A stretch of DNA of 39,521 nt from Hymenobacter sp. IS2118. Lineage in GTDB: Bacteria; Bacteroidota; Bacteroidia; Cytophagales; Hymenobacteraceae. The notes below the pieces were generated by a model, which saw nothing but the letters and a program-made list of their open reading frames with translations, was not told the DNA's origin and ran no database searches. Shown in pieces: positions 1 to 8,323 of this stretch (position 1 is its first letter; each line of letters begins with the position of its first letter). A program made the translations under genes and the position numbers. The stretch spans positions 1 to 39,521 of the forward strand of contig NZ_JNLX01000125.1 of the NCBI RefSeq assembly GCF_000715495.1, read 5' to 3'.

Positions 1-696
1 TTTTTTGCCATCTACTATATTTTGGTTACGGGGATGCAGTGGAAGGCCTTGCCGCGGTGCTTGGGGGCAACCTCCACGGTCCATGACCGGTTCCAGCAGT
101 GGGCCCAGGCTGGCGTTTTTAAGCGGCTTTGGACCAGCGGCTTGGTGCAGTTACAGGCCGAAGGCCGCCTGGATTGGGACTGGCAGTGTCTGGATGCCTG
201 CCAGACCAAGGCCCCGCTTGGCGGCGAGGCCGTCGGCCCCAACCCGACGGACCGGGGCAAGGGCGGCGTCAAACGCCACGTGCTGACCGAGGCTCAGGGC
301 TTGCCCGTCGGCGTGGCCGTGACCGGAGCCAACGTCCACGAAGTGACGCAAGTACAGGCCGTACTCGATTCGATGCCCGTGCTGCCCCCACCGGCCGAAG
401 GCGATTTCGCCCCCGGTTTCTGCGCCGACAAGGGCTACGACGCCGAGGCCATTCGGCGCCTACTGGCCCAGTGGGGCTACCGGGTGCACATCCTGAGCCG
501 GGGAGAGGAAGCCGACAAATGCCGCACCCCCGGCTACCGCGCCCGTCGCTGGGTCGTCGAGCGCACCCACGCCTGGTTCCACCGTTTCCGCCGCCTGCTC
601 ATCCGCTGGGAAAAGAAAGTCGCCAACTACGAAGCCCTCCTCCACCTGGCTTGCGCAAACACCGTCTGGCGACACTCCCTCCTATTTTTCGGATAG
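1..696 (+). CDS. IS5-family transposase, 5' truncated by the window edge
   Basis: DDE transposase that would catalyse cut-and-paste movement of the insertion sequence. In this frame the window opens with residues like YYILVTGMQWKALP, matching the N-terminal helical DUF4096-like region of IS5 transposases, so the true start lies upstream. Probable catalytic residues are an Asp in LDACQTKAP, an Asp in ADKGYDAEAI and a Glu in RRWVVERTHAWFHRFRRL. The C-terminal RRWVVER..W..RFRRL signature is typical of the family. The C-terminal part looks intact. The gene ends inside the inferred terminal inverted repeat, which is common for compact insertion sequences. Whether the whole element is active cannot be judged without its left end. 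Confidence 0.88.
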   Translation, partial: FFAIYYILVTGMQWKALPRCLGATSTVHDRFQQWAQAGVFKRLWTSGLVQLQAEGRLDWDWQCLDACQTKAPLGGEAVGPNPTDRGKGGVKRHVLTEAQGLPVGVAVTGANVHEVTQVQAVLDSMPVLPPPAEGDFAPGFCADKGYDAEAIRRLLAQWGYRVHILSRGEEADKCRTPGYRARRWVVERTHAWFHRFRRLLIRWEKKVANYEALLHLACANTVWRHSLLFFG

Positions 697-700
697 GCTC
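1..700 (+). mobile_element. Right end of an IS5-family insertion sequence (left end outside window)
   Basis: The transposase reading frame is open from base 1, so the left part of the element is missing from the window. The right terminus is probably near base 700: the sequence TTTTTCGGATAGGCTC (685-700) overlaps the transposase stop codon and resembles the terminal inverted repeats of IS5-family elements (IS427-like group), which read GAGCCTATCCGAAAAA from the other end. The following TTAA (701-704) would fit the short TA-containing target preferred by that group, but the other target copy cannot be seen. The element stops about 20 bp before the start codon of the RND pump gene. Confidence 0.75.
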
Positions 701-719
701 TTAATAGTCACCCAAAGCC

Positions 720-3700
720 ATGCGCCGCTTCATCACTTTTTTCGTCGTCAACCGCTCGTTCACCGCCATTCTGTTTGTGGCGCTGCTGGCGGCGGGGCTG
801 CAATCGTTGCTTACCATGCCCCGGGGCGAAGACCCGGAGGTGGATTTTCCCACGTTTACGGTCGTCGCCGTGTACCCCGGCGCTTCGCCCGCCGACGTGG
901 AAGACCAGGTGGTGCAGCCCCTGGAAAAACGCTTCAACGAGCTGGATAACGTCAAAAAAATCAACTCCACGGCCGACGACGGCTTGGCCATCATTCAGGT
1001 CGAGTACGACTTTTCGGTGACGCCCGACGACAAGTACCAGGAGATGGTGCGCGAGGTGAATGCGGCCCGCGCCGAGCTGCCCGCCGGCTTGCAAAGCCTG
1101 GAAATCAAGCGGTTTCAGTCGTCCGACGTGAACGTGTACCAGTACGCGCTGCTGGGGCCCAACGCCTCGTATGAGCAGCTGGAGTTCTGGGCCGAAAAGC
1201 TGCAGGACGAACTGGAGCAGCGGGTGCCGGGCTTCAAGACGGTGGACACCTGGGGCTACCCCCAGCGTGAGGTACGCGTGGCCCTGAACCTGGAAAAGCT
1301 GGCCCGCCAGAACATTCCGGCCGCCGCCATCCTGGGCGCGTTGCAGAGCGAAAACCTCAACATTCCCGGCGGCAGCGTGGCGGTCGGGAGCCGGCGCTTC
1401 AACCTGAAAACCAGCGGCGACCTGCGGACGCTGCCCGAAATTGAAAGCACGGTGGTGTATGCCCAGGGCGGCAAAATCGTGCAGCTCCGCGACGTGGCCG
1501 ACGTGCGCTTTGCCTACGAAGAAGCCCGCCACATTACGCGCCTCGACGGGGTGCGGGGCGTGCTCGTGACGGCTACCCAGAAGCCGGGGCAGAACATTTT
1601 CAGCCTCCGCGACCAGGCCGAGCCGGTGGTGGCGGCCTTCGTCAAAACCCTGCCCCAGAACATCCGGCTGGTCAAGTCCTTCGACCAGTCGGCCAGCGTG
1701 GGGGCGCGGCTGGGCCGGCTGGGCAAGGACTTTGGGCTGGCCATTTTGCTGGTGAGCCTCACGCTGCTGCCGCTGGGCTGGCGGCGCTGGTGGTGATGAT
1801 TTCGATTCCGCTCTCACTGAGCGTGGGCCTGTTTCTGCTCGACGCGCTGGGCTTCACCATCAACCAGCTCAGCATCGTGGGCCTGATTGTGGCGCTGGGC
1901 ATTCTGGTGGACGATGCCATTGTAGTGGTCGAGAACATTGAGCGGTTTTTGCGGGCTGGCGTGGAGCGCACCCGCGCCGTCATCGAGTCCACGGCGCAGC
2001 TGGGGCTGGCCGTGATTGGGGTTACGGTTACGCTCATCATTGCCTTCGTGCCCTTGCTGCGCCTGCCGGCCGGGCCGGGCGCGTTCATTCGCGGGCTGCC
2101 TACGGCGGTGGTAACGGCGGTGGCGGCTTCGCTGCTGGTGTCGCTCACCATCGTGCCGTTTCTGGCCCGGCTGCTGCTGCGGCCTGCCACCAACCCCGAC
2201 GGGAATATTCTGCTGCGGGCCTTGCACCGGGGCGTGGATTTGACCTACGGCCGCCTCATGCACGGGGCGCTGCGCCGGCCCCGGCTGGCGCTGGCCGTGG
2301 CCTTCGGCGCGGTGGCGCTGGGGCTGGGCTTCGCGGTGCCGCGCATGGGGTTCAGCCTGTTTCCGAAGGCCGAAAAGCCCCAGTTTTTGGTGAATATCGA
2401 AATGCCGAACACCGCCGGCCTGCCCGCGACCAACCGCGTGGCCCGCGACGTGGAACGGGTGCTGGCCCGCCACCCGGAAATCGTGCATTACACCACCAAC
2501 GTGGGTAAGGGCCAACCCAGCATCTACTACAACGTGCCCCAGCGCAACGAGCAGCCCAATTTCGCCCAGATTTTCGTGCAATGCACCAGCGAAACCTGGG
2601 AAGAGAAAAACGAGCTGGTGCAGCGCCTGCGCCGTGAGCTGGCCGTTTATCCCGCCGCCCGCGTCGAAGTCAAGGACTTCGAGCAGGGCCCGCCGCTGGA
2701 AGCGCCCGTGGCCGTGCGCCTCTTCGGCGACAACCTCGACACGCTGCGCCGCCTTTCGCTGGTGGTGGAGCGGGAGCTGCGCGCCATCCCCGGCACCACC
2801 TACATCTACAACCCCGTCGCCACCCGCTCCACCGACCTGCGGGTCGTCATCAACAAGGAAAAAGCGGGCCAGCTCGGCATTACCACGGCCGACATCGACC
2901 GGACCGTGCGCCTGGCCGTGGCCGGCATCCGGGCCGCCGAGCTAACCCCCGGCGACGGCCAGGACAAGCTGCCCGTGAACGTGACGCTGGCCCGGCCCGG
3001 CGGCTTCCAGCGCCTCGACGTGCTGGAGCGCCTGTATGTGCCCACCGCCACCGGCAGCGTGGTGCCGCTGCGCGAGGTGGCCGACGTGCGCCTGCAAACC
3101 GCCGCCCCCGCCATCCGCCACCTCGACCAGGCCCGCTACACCACCGTCAACGCCTTCGCCCAGGACGGCTACCTCTACGCCACGCTGCAACAAGCCGCGC
3201 AGCAGCGACTGGAAAAAGTGAAGTTTCCGCCCGGCTATTCCTTCCGCATGGCCGGCGAGCAGGAGAACAAGGATGACGCGCTGGAGGGCTTCGGCACCAC
3301 CATTCTGCTGTCGGCCTTCGCCTTCGTGCTGGTGCTGGTGCTCGAATTCGGCAGCCTGAAAAGCACGCTCATCGTGCTGTCGGTGGTGCCGCTGGGCGCG
3401 GTGGGCGGGGTGCTGGCGCTGCACCTCGCCGGCTACCCGTTTTCGTTCACGGCCATCATCGGTTTCGTGGCCCTGATTGGCATCGAAATCAAGAACTCCA
3501 TTCTGCTCGTCGATTACACCAACCAACTGCGAGAACAGGGCCGGCCGTTGCTGGAAGCCATCGAAGAAGCCGGCGAAACCCGCTTCATCCCCATCCTGCT
3601 CACTACCTGCACGGCCATCGGCGGGCTCATTCCGCTGATTCTGGAGCCGGCCCCGCTCTACACGCCGCTGGCTTGGGTGCTCATCGGCGGGCTGCTCTCG

Positions 3701-3805
3701 TCGCTGCTGCTCTCGCGCATCGTCACGCCGGTGCTGTACAAGCTGTTTCCGCCCGATATCCGGCAGCCCGCCGAACCGGAGCCCGCGCTGGCGACCGTAG
3801 CCTGA
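720..3805 (+). CDS. RND-family efflux pump permease (AcrB/MexB-like), interrupted by a -1 frameshift near base 1780
   Basis: Inner-membrane proton-driven pump subunit of a tripartite efflux system. Two overlapping frames, 720-1796 and 1790-3805, together encode about 1028 residues, the usual RND length. The first holds TM1 (residues ~8-28), the first porter domain and the start of TM2, and ends in LLPLGWRRWW. The second resumes as VVMISIPLSLSVGLFLLD and contains TM4 with the proton-relay pair in GILVDDAIVVVEN, the second porter domain and TM10 with a Lys in GIEIKNSILLVDY. The family sequence would read LLPLGWRA(A/S)LVVMISIPLS, so one base is missing in the G/C stretch around 1777-1783. This is either a real disruption or a sequencing indel. 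No periplasmic adaptor or outer-membrane channel gene adjoins it; the insertion sequence ends about 20 bp upstream and may have cut it from its operon. Substrate unknown. Confidence 0.9.
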
Positions 3806-3833
3806 TTTAATCCGCTTTTACCCGTTCGCTGCC

Positions 3834-4343
3834 ATGCTCGATTTTGCTTATTCACCCCTCGAAATCACCGACTTTTTGCAAGTCGAAATTCCCGCGCTGC
3901 TCGCCGGCCTCGCCTCTGCCCAGGTGCCCGCCTGGGGCCAGCTGACGCCGCCGCATATGGTGGAGCACCTGGCCGGGGCTATGCGCCTCTCGATGGGCCG
4001 CTACAACTTGCCCGCGCCCCCTGCCAGCCCGGCCCTCGACCTGATGCAGGCCCGGTTGCAGGCTAACGCTCCGTTTCCGCCCGGTGTGCGCAACCCCCGC
4101 ATGGCCGCTACGCCGGGGCCGTTGCGCCACGCTTCGCTGACGGCTGCCACGACCGAATTGCTCCTGACCATAGATGAGTTCTTCGACCACTACGCCCGGC
4201 AGCCCGCCGCCACGGCCGTGCATCCCATGTTCGGCATGCTGGACTTTGGGCAGTGGCGGGTGTTTCATTTCAAGCATTTCAGCCACCATTTTTTGCAGTT
4301 CGGGCTGCTGCCCGCCAACCTGTTGCCCCGGCCGGCGGGGTAG
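3834..4343 (+). CDS. DinB-like / DUF1569 family protein
   Basis: Small cytosolic four-helix-bundle protein of the DinB/YfiT superfamily, which often binds a metal through three histidines and in some members acts as a thiol-dependent transferase. The match is to the DUF1569 branch: PPHMVEHLAGAM with a candidate metal His near residue 45, and the C-terminal signature HPMFGMLDFGQWRVFHFKHFSHHFLQFG with several His near residues 131-153. The length (about 169 residues) is normal. It begins 28 bp after the pump gene on the same strand with no terminator between, so it may be co-transcribed. Its actual reaction is not predictable from sequence. Confidence 0.75.
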   Translation: MLDFAYSPLEITDFLQVEIPALLAGLASAQVPAWGQLTPPHMVEHLAGAMRLSMGRYNLPAPPASPALDLMQARLQANAPFPPGVRNPRMAATPGPLRHASLTAATTELLLTIDEFFDHYARQPAATAVHPMFGMLDFGQWRVFHFKHFSHHFLQFGLLPANLLPRPAG

Positions 4344-4759
4344 GTGGCGGTATCTTACTTACAGGGCCCGTGATGAGATTATCAGCGGCGTGACTGTTGG
4401 GCGCACTTCTGAAAGGGGGCCGGACTCCACACCAACCCGTGGCGCTGACCGGAAACACAACTGCGGCCAACCAGTCGATGGACGCGCTAGTTACGCGAAT
4501 AACGATTTACCCAAAGGTGGCCTTGGTTAAAAGTTCGGTCCAAAAGTCGCATTTGACGAATGGACGTCGTGTAAGACCTGCTTACGCGTCCAACGGAGGC
4601 GTCCGTAATGGTTTTTGGTCCCATCGGGGTCAAGCGGTTACCTGTCTTACAGGGATGCTGATTTGCCTCTTGTCCGGTGAGAAAATCGACCTAGCCAGCA
4701 CGGTGGCCCCAACAGTGTAAGGGCGGGTGCCCCAAGGGATAGCTGGGGCCTTTTGCCGC
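4344..4759. other. 416-bp intergenic stretch with no convincing gene
   Basis: One plus-strand frame (4397-4720) stays open, but its residues resemble no family I know, it has no clear ribosome-binding context, and codon third positions are not consistently G/C as in the neighbours. Several stretches are less GC-rich than the surrounding genes. It leads directly into a receptor remnant, so it is most likely decayed DNA. Confidence 0.5.
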
Positions 4760-5150
4760 TCATAACTCCAGGATGAAGCCGCGCGTGGGCGTCGTGATGG
4801 GGTCGTTGTTGGTGAGCAGCAGCGGGATGCCGTTTGAGCTGTCCAGCCGAATTGGCTGCCCGTCGGTGGTGGCAAAGTCCGAGTTGTCAGGCAGGCGCTG
4901 GAAGGCGTAGCTGGGGATGGCCGGGTTGCTCAGCACAAAGGCGTTCTGCACGTCAAAAAACAGGTCGAGCGTGAAGCACCGCCAGTTCACGCGCTTGTCG
5001 AGGCGGAAGCCGAATTGCTGGAACGTGCCCAGGCGCTGGGTATTGAGTTGGCTGAAGTCGAACATGCCGCGGCCGGTGGCCAGGCAGCTGGCCACCGGCC
5101 GCCAGGTTCAGGGGCGTGTAGGGCGAGCCGCCGCCGGCCCGCGTAGAGGA
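4760..5150 (-). pseudogene. C-terminal remnant of a TonB-dependent outer-membrane receptor
   Basis: The last ~105 residues (4760-5095) match the final beta-strands of Bacteroidetes TonB-dependent receptors: GRGMFDFSQLNTQRLG, then FRLDKRVNWRCFTLDLFFDVQNAF, ending in GFILEL with a terminal hydrophobic residue as in beta-barrel proteins. Further upstream, AGGGSPYTPLNLAA, another conserved receptor segment, is visible around 5105-5140 but in a different frame. The shift falls in a palindrome (5075-5101) reading GCCGGTGGCC, a short spacer, then GGCCACCGGC. Nothing of the remaining ~600-900 residues, the plug domain or a signal peptide is present, so this is a truncated, frameshifted relic. Confidence 0.8.
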
Positions 5151-5215
5151 CCTTGATTAATCATTTCCTAAACTCGCAGAACTTGCACTGTTGAAATTCG
5201 CGAAGTGACTTCACC

Positions 5216-5388
5216 AGGACTTACGCACTCAGTTGCTGGCGCGCGTCTCTGACGCGTGGCTTGCTGGCTTGGCGTTTCCAAACGCCGCCTTTCGCACCGT
5301 CTGGTCTCGTTGGCCGCGCGCGTCAGAGACGCGAAACCAGTGGGCAACGCGTCGGAGACGCGCGCCAGCAACTGAGTGCGTAAGTCCT
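5216..5388. repeat. 173-bp MITE-like inverted-repeat element
   Basis: The 41-base arms 5216-5256 and 5348-5388 are inverted copies differing at one position. They begin AGGACTTACGCACTCAGTTG and continue through a CGCGTCTCTGACGCG block. That block is repeated once more inside, inverted, near 5318-5332, so the RNA or single strand could form nested hairpins. The outermost AGGACTTACGCA resembles termini of insertion sequences. TTCAC occurs just outside both ends (5210-5214 and 5390-5394), a possible imperfect target duplication separated from the arms by one base. No transposase is encoded. Because of the inversion, short frames on both strands start with the same MLARVSDA peptide; I do not regard these as genes. 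Confidence 0.75.
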
Positions 5389-5401
5389 ATTCACATCTCT
5401 A

Positions 5402-5452
5402 AAGCCCCTGTTGCTCTTTCATCTAATGAAGAAAAAAGAGCAACAGGGGCTT
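5402..5452. terminator. Strong bidirectional intrinsic terminator
   Basis: The arms AAGCCCCTGTTGCTCTTT (5402-5419) and AAAGAGCAACAGGGGCTT (5435-5452) form a perfect 18-bp stem with a 15-base loop. The stem carries A/T pairs at the loop end and short A or T runs flank it. It lies about 50 bp beyond the stop codon of the minus-strand glycosylase gene, which it most likely terminates. Confidence 0.8.
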
Positions 5453-5503
5453 AAAATGGCGGCTTCATCCGGTGAGGTTGTTTTAAAAGCCTTCTGGTCG
5501 GAT

Positions 5504-6082
5504 TCATTGTGCGCACGCCCCGTGCCGGGGGCACTCCACCGCGTGGTCGTTCACCAGCCCCGCTGCCTGCATCAGCCCGTAGCAGGTGGCCGGCCCCAGC
5601 AGCGCGAAGCCGCGCCGTTTCAGCTCCTTGCTCAAGGCCTCGGCGGCGGGTGTGTGCAGGGGCGGGGCCTCCGTATCAAGCCGTTGGTTATCCAACGACT
5701 GCCCCCCCACGAAGCCGTAGAAAAACCGCAGTAACCCGGCTCCACCGCCTTCGGCAGCCAGCAGCTGCAGCCAGGCGCGGGCGTTTTGCACCACGGCTTC
5801 CAGCTTGCGGCGGTTGCGGATGATGCGCGGGTCGTCCAGCAGCTCGTCCACCTGATAAGGTGTGAACCGCGCCAGTCGGGCCGGGTCGAAGCCGGCGAGC
5901 AGCTCGCGCATGGTTTCGCGCTTGGGCAGCACGATGCGCAGGCCGATGCCCACCTGAAACGTGTAGAGCACCACATATTCAAACAGCACGTCGGCGTCGT
6001 CAATTGGGTCGCCCCATTCCTGGTCGTGGAAGTCGCGGAGCTGTTTGGTTTGCTCGAACCAGGTGCAGCGAGGGATGGTCAT
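5504..6082 (-). CDS. tag: DNA-3-methyladenine glycosylase I
   Basis: Cytosolic base-excision repair enzyme that removes 3-methyladenine from alkylated DNA. The 192-residue length is standard for Tag. The N-terminus reads PRCTWFEQTKQLRDFHDQEWGDP, containing the family's RC.W and .HD.EWG motifs, and the C-terminus has NDHAVECP. The four zinc ligands known from E. coli Tag are therefore preserved: Cys6, His19, His180 and Cys184, with the last pair four residues apart as in E. coli. The gene starts 11 bp after the stop codon of the DUF763 gene on the same strand, so the two are probably one transcript ending at the hairpin 5402-5452. Confidence 0.92.
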   Translation of the reverse strand: MTIPRCTWFEQTKQLRDFHDQEWGDPIDDADVLFEYVVLYTFQVGIGLRIVLPKRETMRELLAGFDPARLARFTPYQVDELLDDPRIIRNRRKLEAVVQNARAWLQLLAAEGGGAGLLRFFYGFVGGQSLDNQRLDTEAPPLHTPAAEALSKELKRRGFALLGPATCYGLMQAAGLVNDHAVECPRHGACAQ

Positions 6083-6093
6083 TTTTTCGGTTG

Positions 6094-7350
6094 CTAGTTG
6101 CTGGCTGATGGATGTTGTTCCGCTGGGTTTTCCGGGCGGGGCACCTGCTTGCTGGCCGCCGCCAGCCCGGTGCCGTGAATGCTGCGGGCCCCGTAGAGCA
6201 GCGCGTTTTGCCGCTCGTGGCGCCGCACGGCCTCCAACGCGTCGTCCTCCTCTTCGTGCGGGGTGAAGTTCTGCTCCGCCGCCTGGGCCATCATCGTCAG
6301 CTTTTTCAGGGCTTGCTGCCGGTCGGGCTCGCCCAGCTTAGCCCGCTCCACGGCCGTTTGCAGGGTGCGAATGGTTTCGTCGTACACCCGCGTGGGCACC
6401 GCGAACGGGCGCGCACCTTTGCCGCCGTGCGCGAACGAAAACCGCGCCGGGTCGCTGAACCGGGCCGGGGTGCCGTGAATGACCTCGCTCACCAGCGCCA
6501 GCGACTGCACCGTGCGCGGCCCCAGGCCGGGCAGCAGCAGCAGGTTCTCGAAATCCTGGGGCTGCTTTTCCTGGGCCAGCCACAGAATGGCCCCCAGCCG
6601 CTTCAGGTCCACGTCTTTGGCCTTCACGTCCTTGCGGGTGGGCATCACCAGCTGCCGAATTTCGCGTAGCATCCGCTCGGGTTCTTCGCCCACCACTTGC
6701 AGCATGGCCGCCTGGGCGGGCCGGGCCTGGTGCGCCACCAGGTTCAGAATCTCGCCCTGCGACGTGCCGCATATGGCCGCGTGGGGTTCGTCCACGAACG
6801 AGGTCAGCGCTTCGGAGTGCCAGTGGTAGCGCCGGGCTGAGGCTGTTTCAGCGGCCGTGTTCATGCCCTGCTGCACCACGGCCCACTGCCCGGCCCGGCT
6901 CACCACGAAGCTGTGCAGGTAGAGCTGGTAGCCATCCTGCACGGCCGTATTGTCCACTTTGGCGCTCAGGCGGCTGCAATAGGCCAGGTGCGTACCGTCG
7001 AGGCCGGTTCGCTCGCCCACGGCCAGCAGCTCGGCGGGCGTTTGCAGGCTCTGCTTGCCCTTGCCGCCGCACACGTACAGGCCCAGCTCGTGGGCGCGCG
7101 GGTTGAGGCTGCGCTTGAGGGCGCCCATCACGGCCGTGGCCACCCCCGACGAGTTCCAATCCATGCCCAGCACGGCCCCGAAGCTCTGGAACCAGAACGG
7201 GTCGGCCAGCCGCTGCAGGAAGCCGTCGTGGCCGTGTTCGAGCACGATGGCTTCCACAATGGCCCCGCTCAGGGTCGTCATCCGCTCAAAGAGCCAGCTC
7301 GGGATAGGGCCGCTGTAGAGCGGCAAATCGGCGGTGCCTGATTTGTGCAT
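6094..7350 (-). CDS. DUF763 domain protein with helix-hairpin-helix motif
   Basis: Protein of 418 residues belonging to DUF763, a family found in archaea and scattered bacteria with no established reaction. Diagnostic stretches are SGTADLPLYSGPIPSWLFERM at the N-terminus, DPFWFQSFGAVLGMDWNSSGV (residues ~50-70) and CGGKGKQSLQTPAEL (~93-107). A helix-hairpin-helix-like segment, LLLLPGLGPRTVQSLAL, at about 270-287 suggests DNA binding. The acidic and Ala-rich C-terminal tail (~360-418) looks disordered. Being directly upstream of a DNA glycosylase with an 11-bp gap supports a role in DNA repair or nucleic-acid processing, but this is inference from context only. Confidence 0.88.
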   Translation of the reverse strand: MHKSGTADLPLYSGPIPSWLFERMTTLSGAIVEAIVLEHGHDGFLQRLADPFWFQSFGAVLGMDWNSSGVATAVMGALKRSLNPRAHELGLYVCGGKGKQSLQTPAELLAVGERTGLDGTHLAYCSRLSAKVDNTAVQDGYQLYLHSFVVSRAGQWAVVQQGMNTAAETASARRYHWHSEALTSFVDEPHAAICGTSQGEILNLVAHQARPAQAAMLQVVGEEPERMLREIRQLVMPTRKDVKAKDVDLKRLGAILWLAQEKQPQDFENLLLLPGLGPRTVQSLALVSEVIHGTPARFSDPARFSFAHGGKGARPFAVPTRVYDETIRTLQTAVERAKLGEPDRQQALKKLTMMAQAAEQNFTPHEEEDDALEAVRRHERQNALLYGARSIHGTGLAAASKQVPRPENPAEQHPSASN

Positions 7351-7406
7351 GGCAGGAAGGAAAGCGGTGGATGCCGGGTAATGGGGCCAGTTGCGGCAAG
7401 GTCGGG

Positions 7407-8105
7407 TTACCGGGCCGGGGCCGGGGCTGGCTTTAGGCCCGTGTCTATCAGCGTATCCAGCGGCAGGTCGCGGTTGGCCAGCAGGGCCAGGTAGATGGGT
7501 TCGTGAAACTTATCGAGCCGCAGGAGAAGGGCGCTGAGCTGCCGCTGCTCGTCCTCGGTGAGGTCGCCGGTGAAGAGGCGGGTGGCCTGGTTCATGGCCG
7601 GCTGGGCGGCCCGGAGCGTGGCCAGGCCCTGGGGCGTGACGGTGATGCGCCGGGTGCGCTTGTCCTGCTCGTCGTCGGTCTGCGTCACGAACCCGTTGTC
7701 AATGAGGCGTTTGATGACCAGCATGCCCGATGTTTTCTCGTTCACCGTCATCTCCACCAGGTGGGTTTTCGTCAGGCTGCCGCGTTCGGCCAGGGTGGCG
7801 AGGGCAATGAAGTCGTCGAAGTTGAGCAGCGGCACCGATTCAAAAGCCTTCTTCACGTAGCCCCGAAAATACCGGTAGGCCTTGGTCACGACGTGCGACA
7901 CGTAGGTCTGCAGCACCGGCACATCGGGGTGATAATAGGTGTAGGGCGGCTCCGGCGGCGCGGGCACGGGCGGCGCGGCAGCCGCGGCCTGCTGCTGCGC
8001 GGCCCAGGCCAGAAAACCGGGCAGCGTTTGCGTGGCCCGGTCCGGGTAGGCCTCCTCGAAGGCGTCGCCCAGGTCGAGCAGGTCTTTCATCAAAGCGGAA
8101 TTCAT
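7407..8105 (-). CDS. MarR-family transcriptional regulator
   Basis: Winged-helix regulator of 232 residues that probably represses the divergent efflux operon. I start it at the ATG at 8103-8105 (MNSALMKDLLDLG); the frame is open further upstream but with non-family residues. After an Ala/Pro-rich N-terminal linker (~35-60), the MarR fold begins near residue 75. The winged-helix core covers FIALATLAERGSLTKTHLVE, then KTSGMLVIKRLIDNGFV and the wing DEQDKRTRRITVTPQG, with the DKR.RRI motif of the family. A long dimerisation helix follows. Divergent orientation to a TolC-EmrA-EmrB operon, the classic MarR/EmrR arrangement, supports local control. The N-terminal ~70-residue extension is longer than in typical MarR proteins (~145 residues). 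Confidence 0.88.
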   Translation of the reverse strand: MNSALMKDLLDLGDAFEEAYPDRATQTLPGFLAWAAQQQAAAAAPPVPAPPEPPYTYYHPDVPVLQTYVSHVVTKAYRYFRGYVKKAFESVPLLNFDDFIALATLAERGSLTKTHLVEMTVNEKTSGMLVIKRLIDNGFVTQTDDEQDKRTRRITVTPQGLATLRAAQPAMNQATRLFTGDLTEDEQRQLSALLLRLDKFHEPIYLALLANRDLPLDTLIDTGLKPAPAPAR

Positions 8106-8323
8106 AAGGCAGCAGGGGGTGGCAAAGGGCTGGCAAAGGGCCGGCACAAGTACGGGAGTTGTGCAGCAATGGACAAATTTCAGTCGAGAAACAGCTTATC
8201 ACAAGGGTTTTAAACCATTTATGGAAAATATTATAGTCCATTACCGAACAATAATACACCTGTTTAGTTCATAAATGCACAATACCAGTACCTTTGTCGC
8301 ATTCGCTAACCCTTCAACCTCTC
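8106..8323. promoter_or_regulatory. Divergent promoter region between marR-like and efflux operon
   Basis: An AT-rich block (about 8210-8290) stands out from the GC-rich surroundings. TACCTTTG at 8289-8296 matches the Bacteroidetes -7 element TAnnTTTG and would place transcription start near 8300-8305, which supports the ATG at 8324 rather than a TTG at 8294 as the start of the first efflux gene. CATTTATG (8216-8223) and CATAAATG (8270-8277) form a spaced inverted pair, and TATTAT/ATAATA (8229-8234, 8251-8256) a second; either could be a MarR operator. The motif reading is tentative. Confidence 0.5.

Noticed and set aside
4397..4720. Plus-strand open frame of 107 codons
   Set aside because: No family resemblance, no signal or domain, weak third-position GC, and located in a decayed region.
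5168..5454. Short frames on both strands starting MLARVSDA
   Set aside because: They come from the inverted arms of the MITE-like element; coding on both strands is an effect of the inversion.
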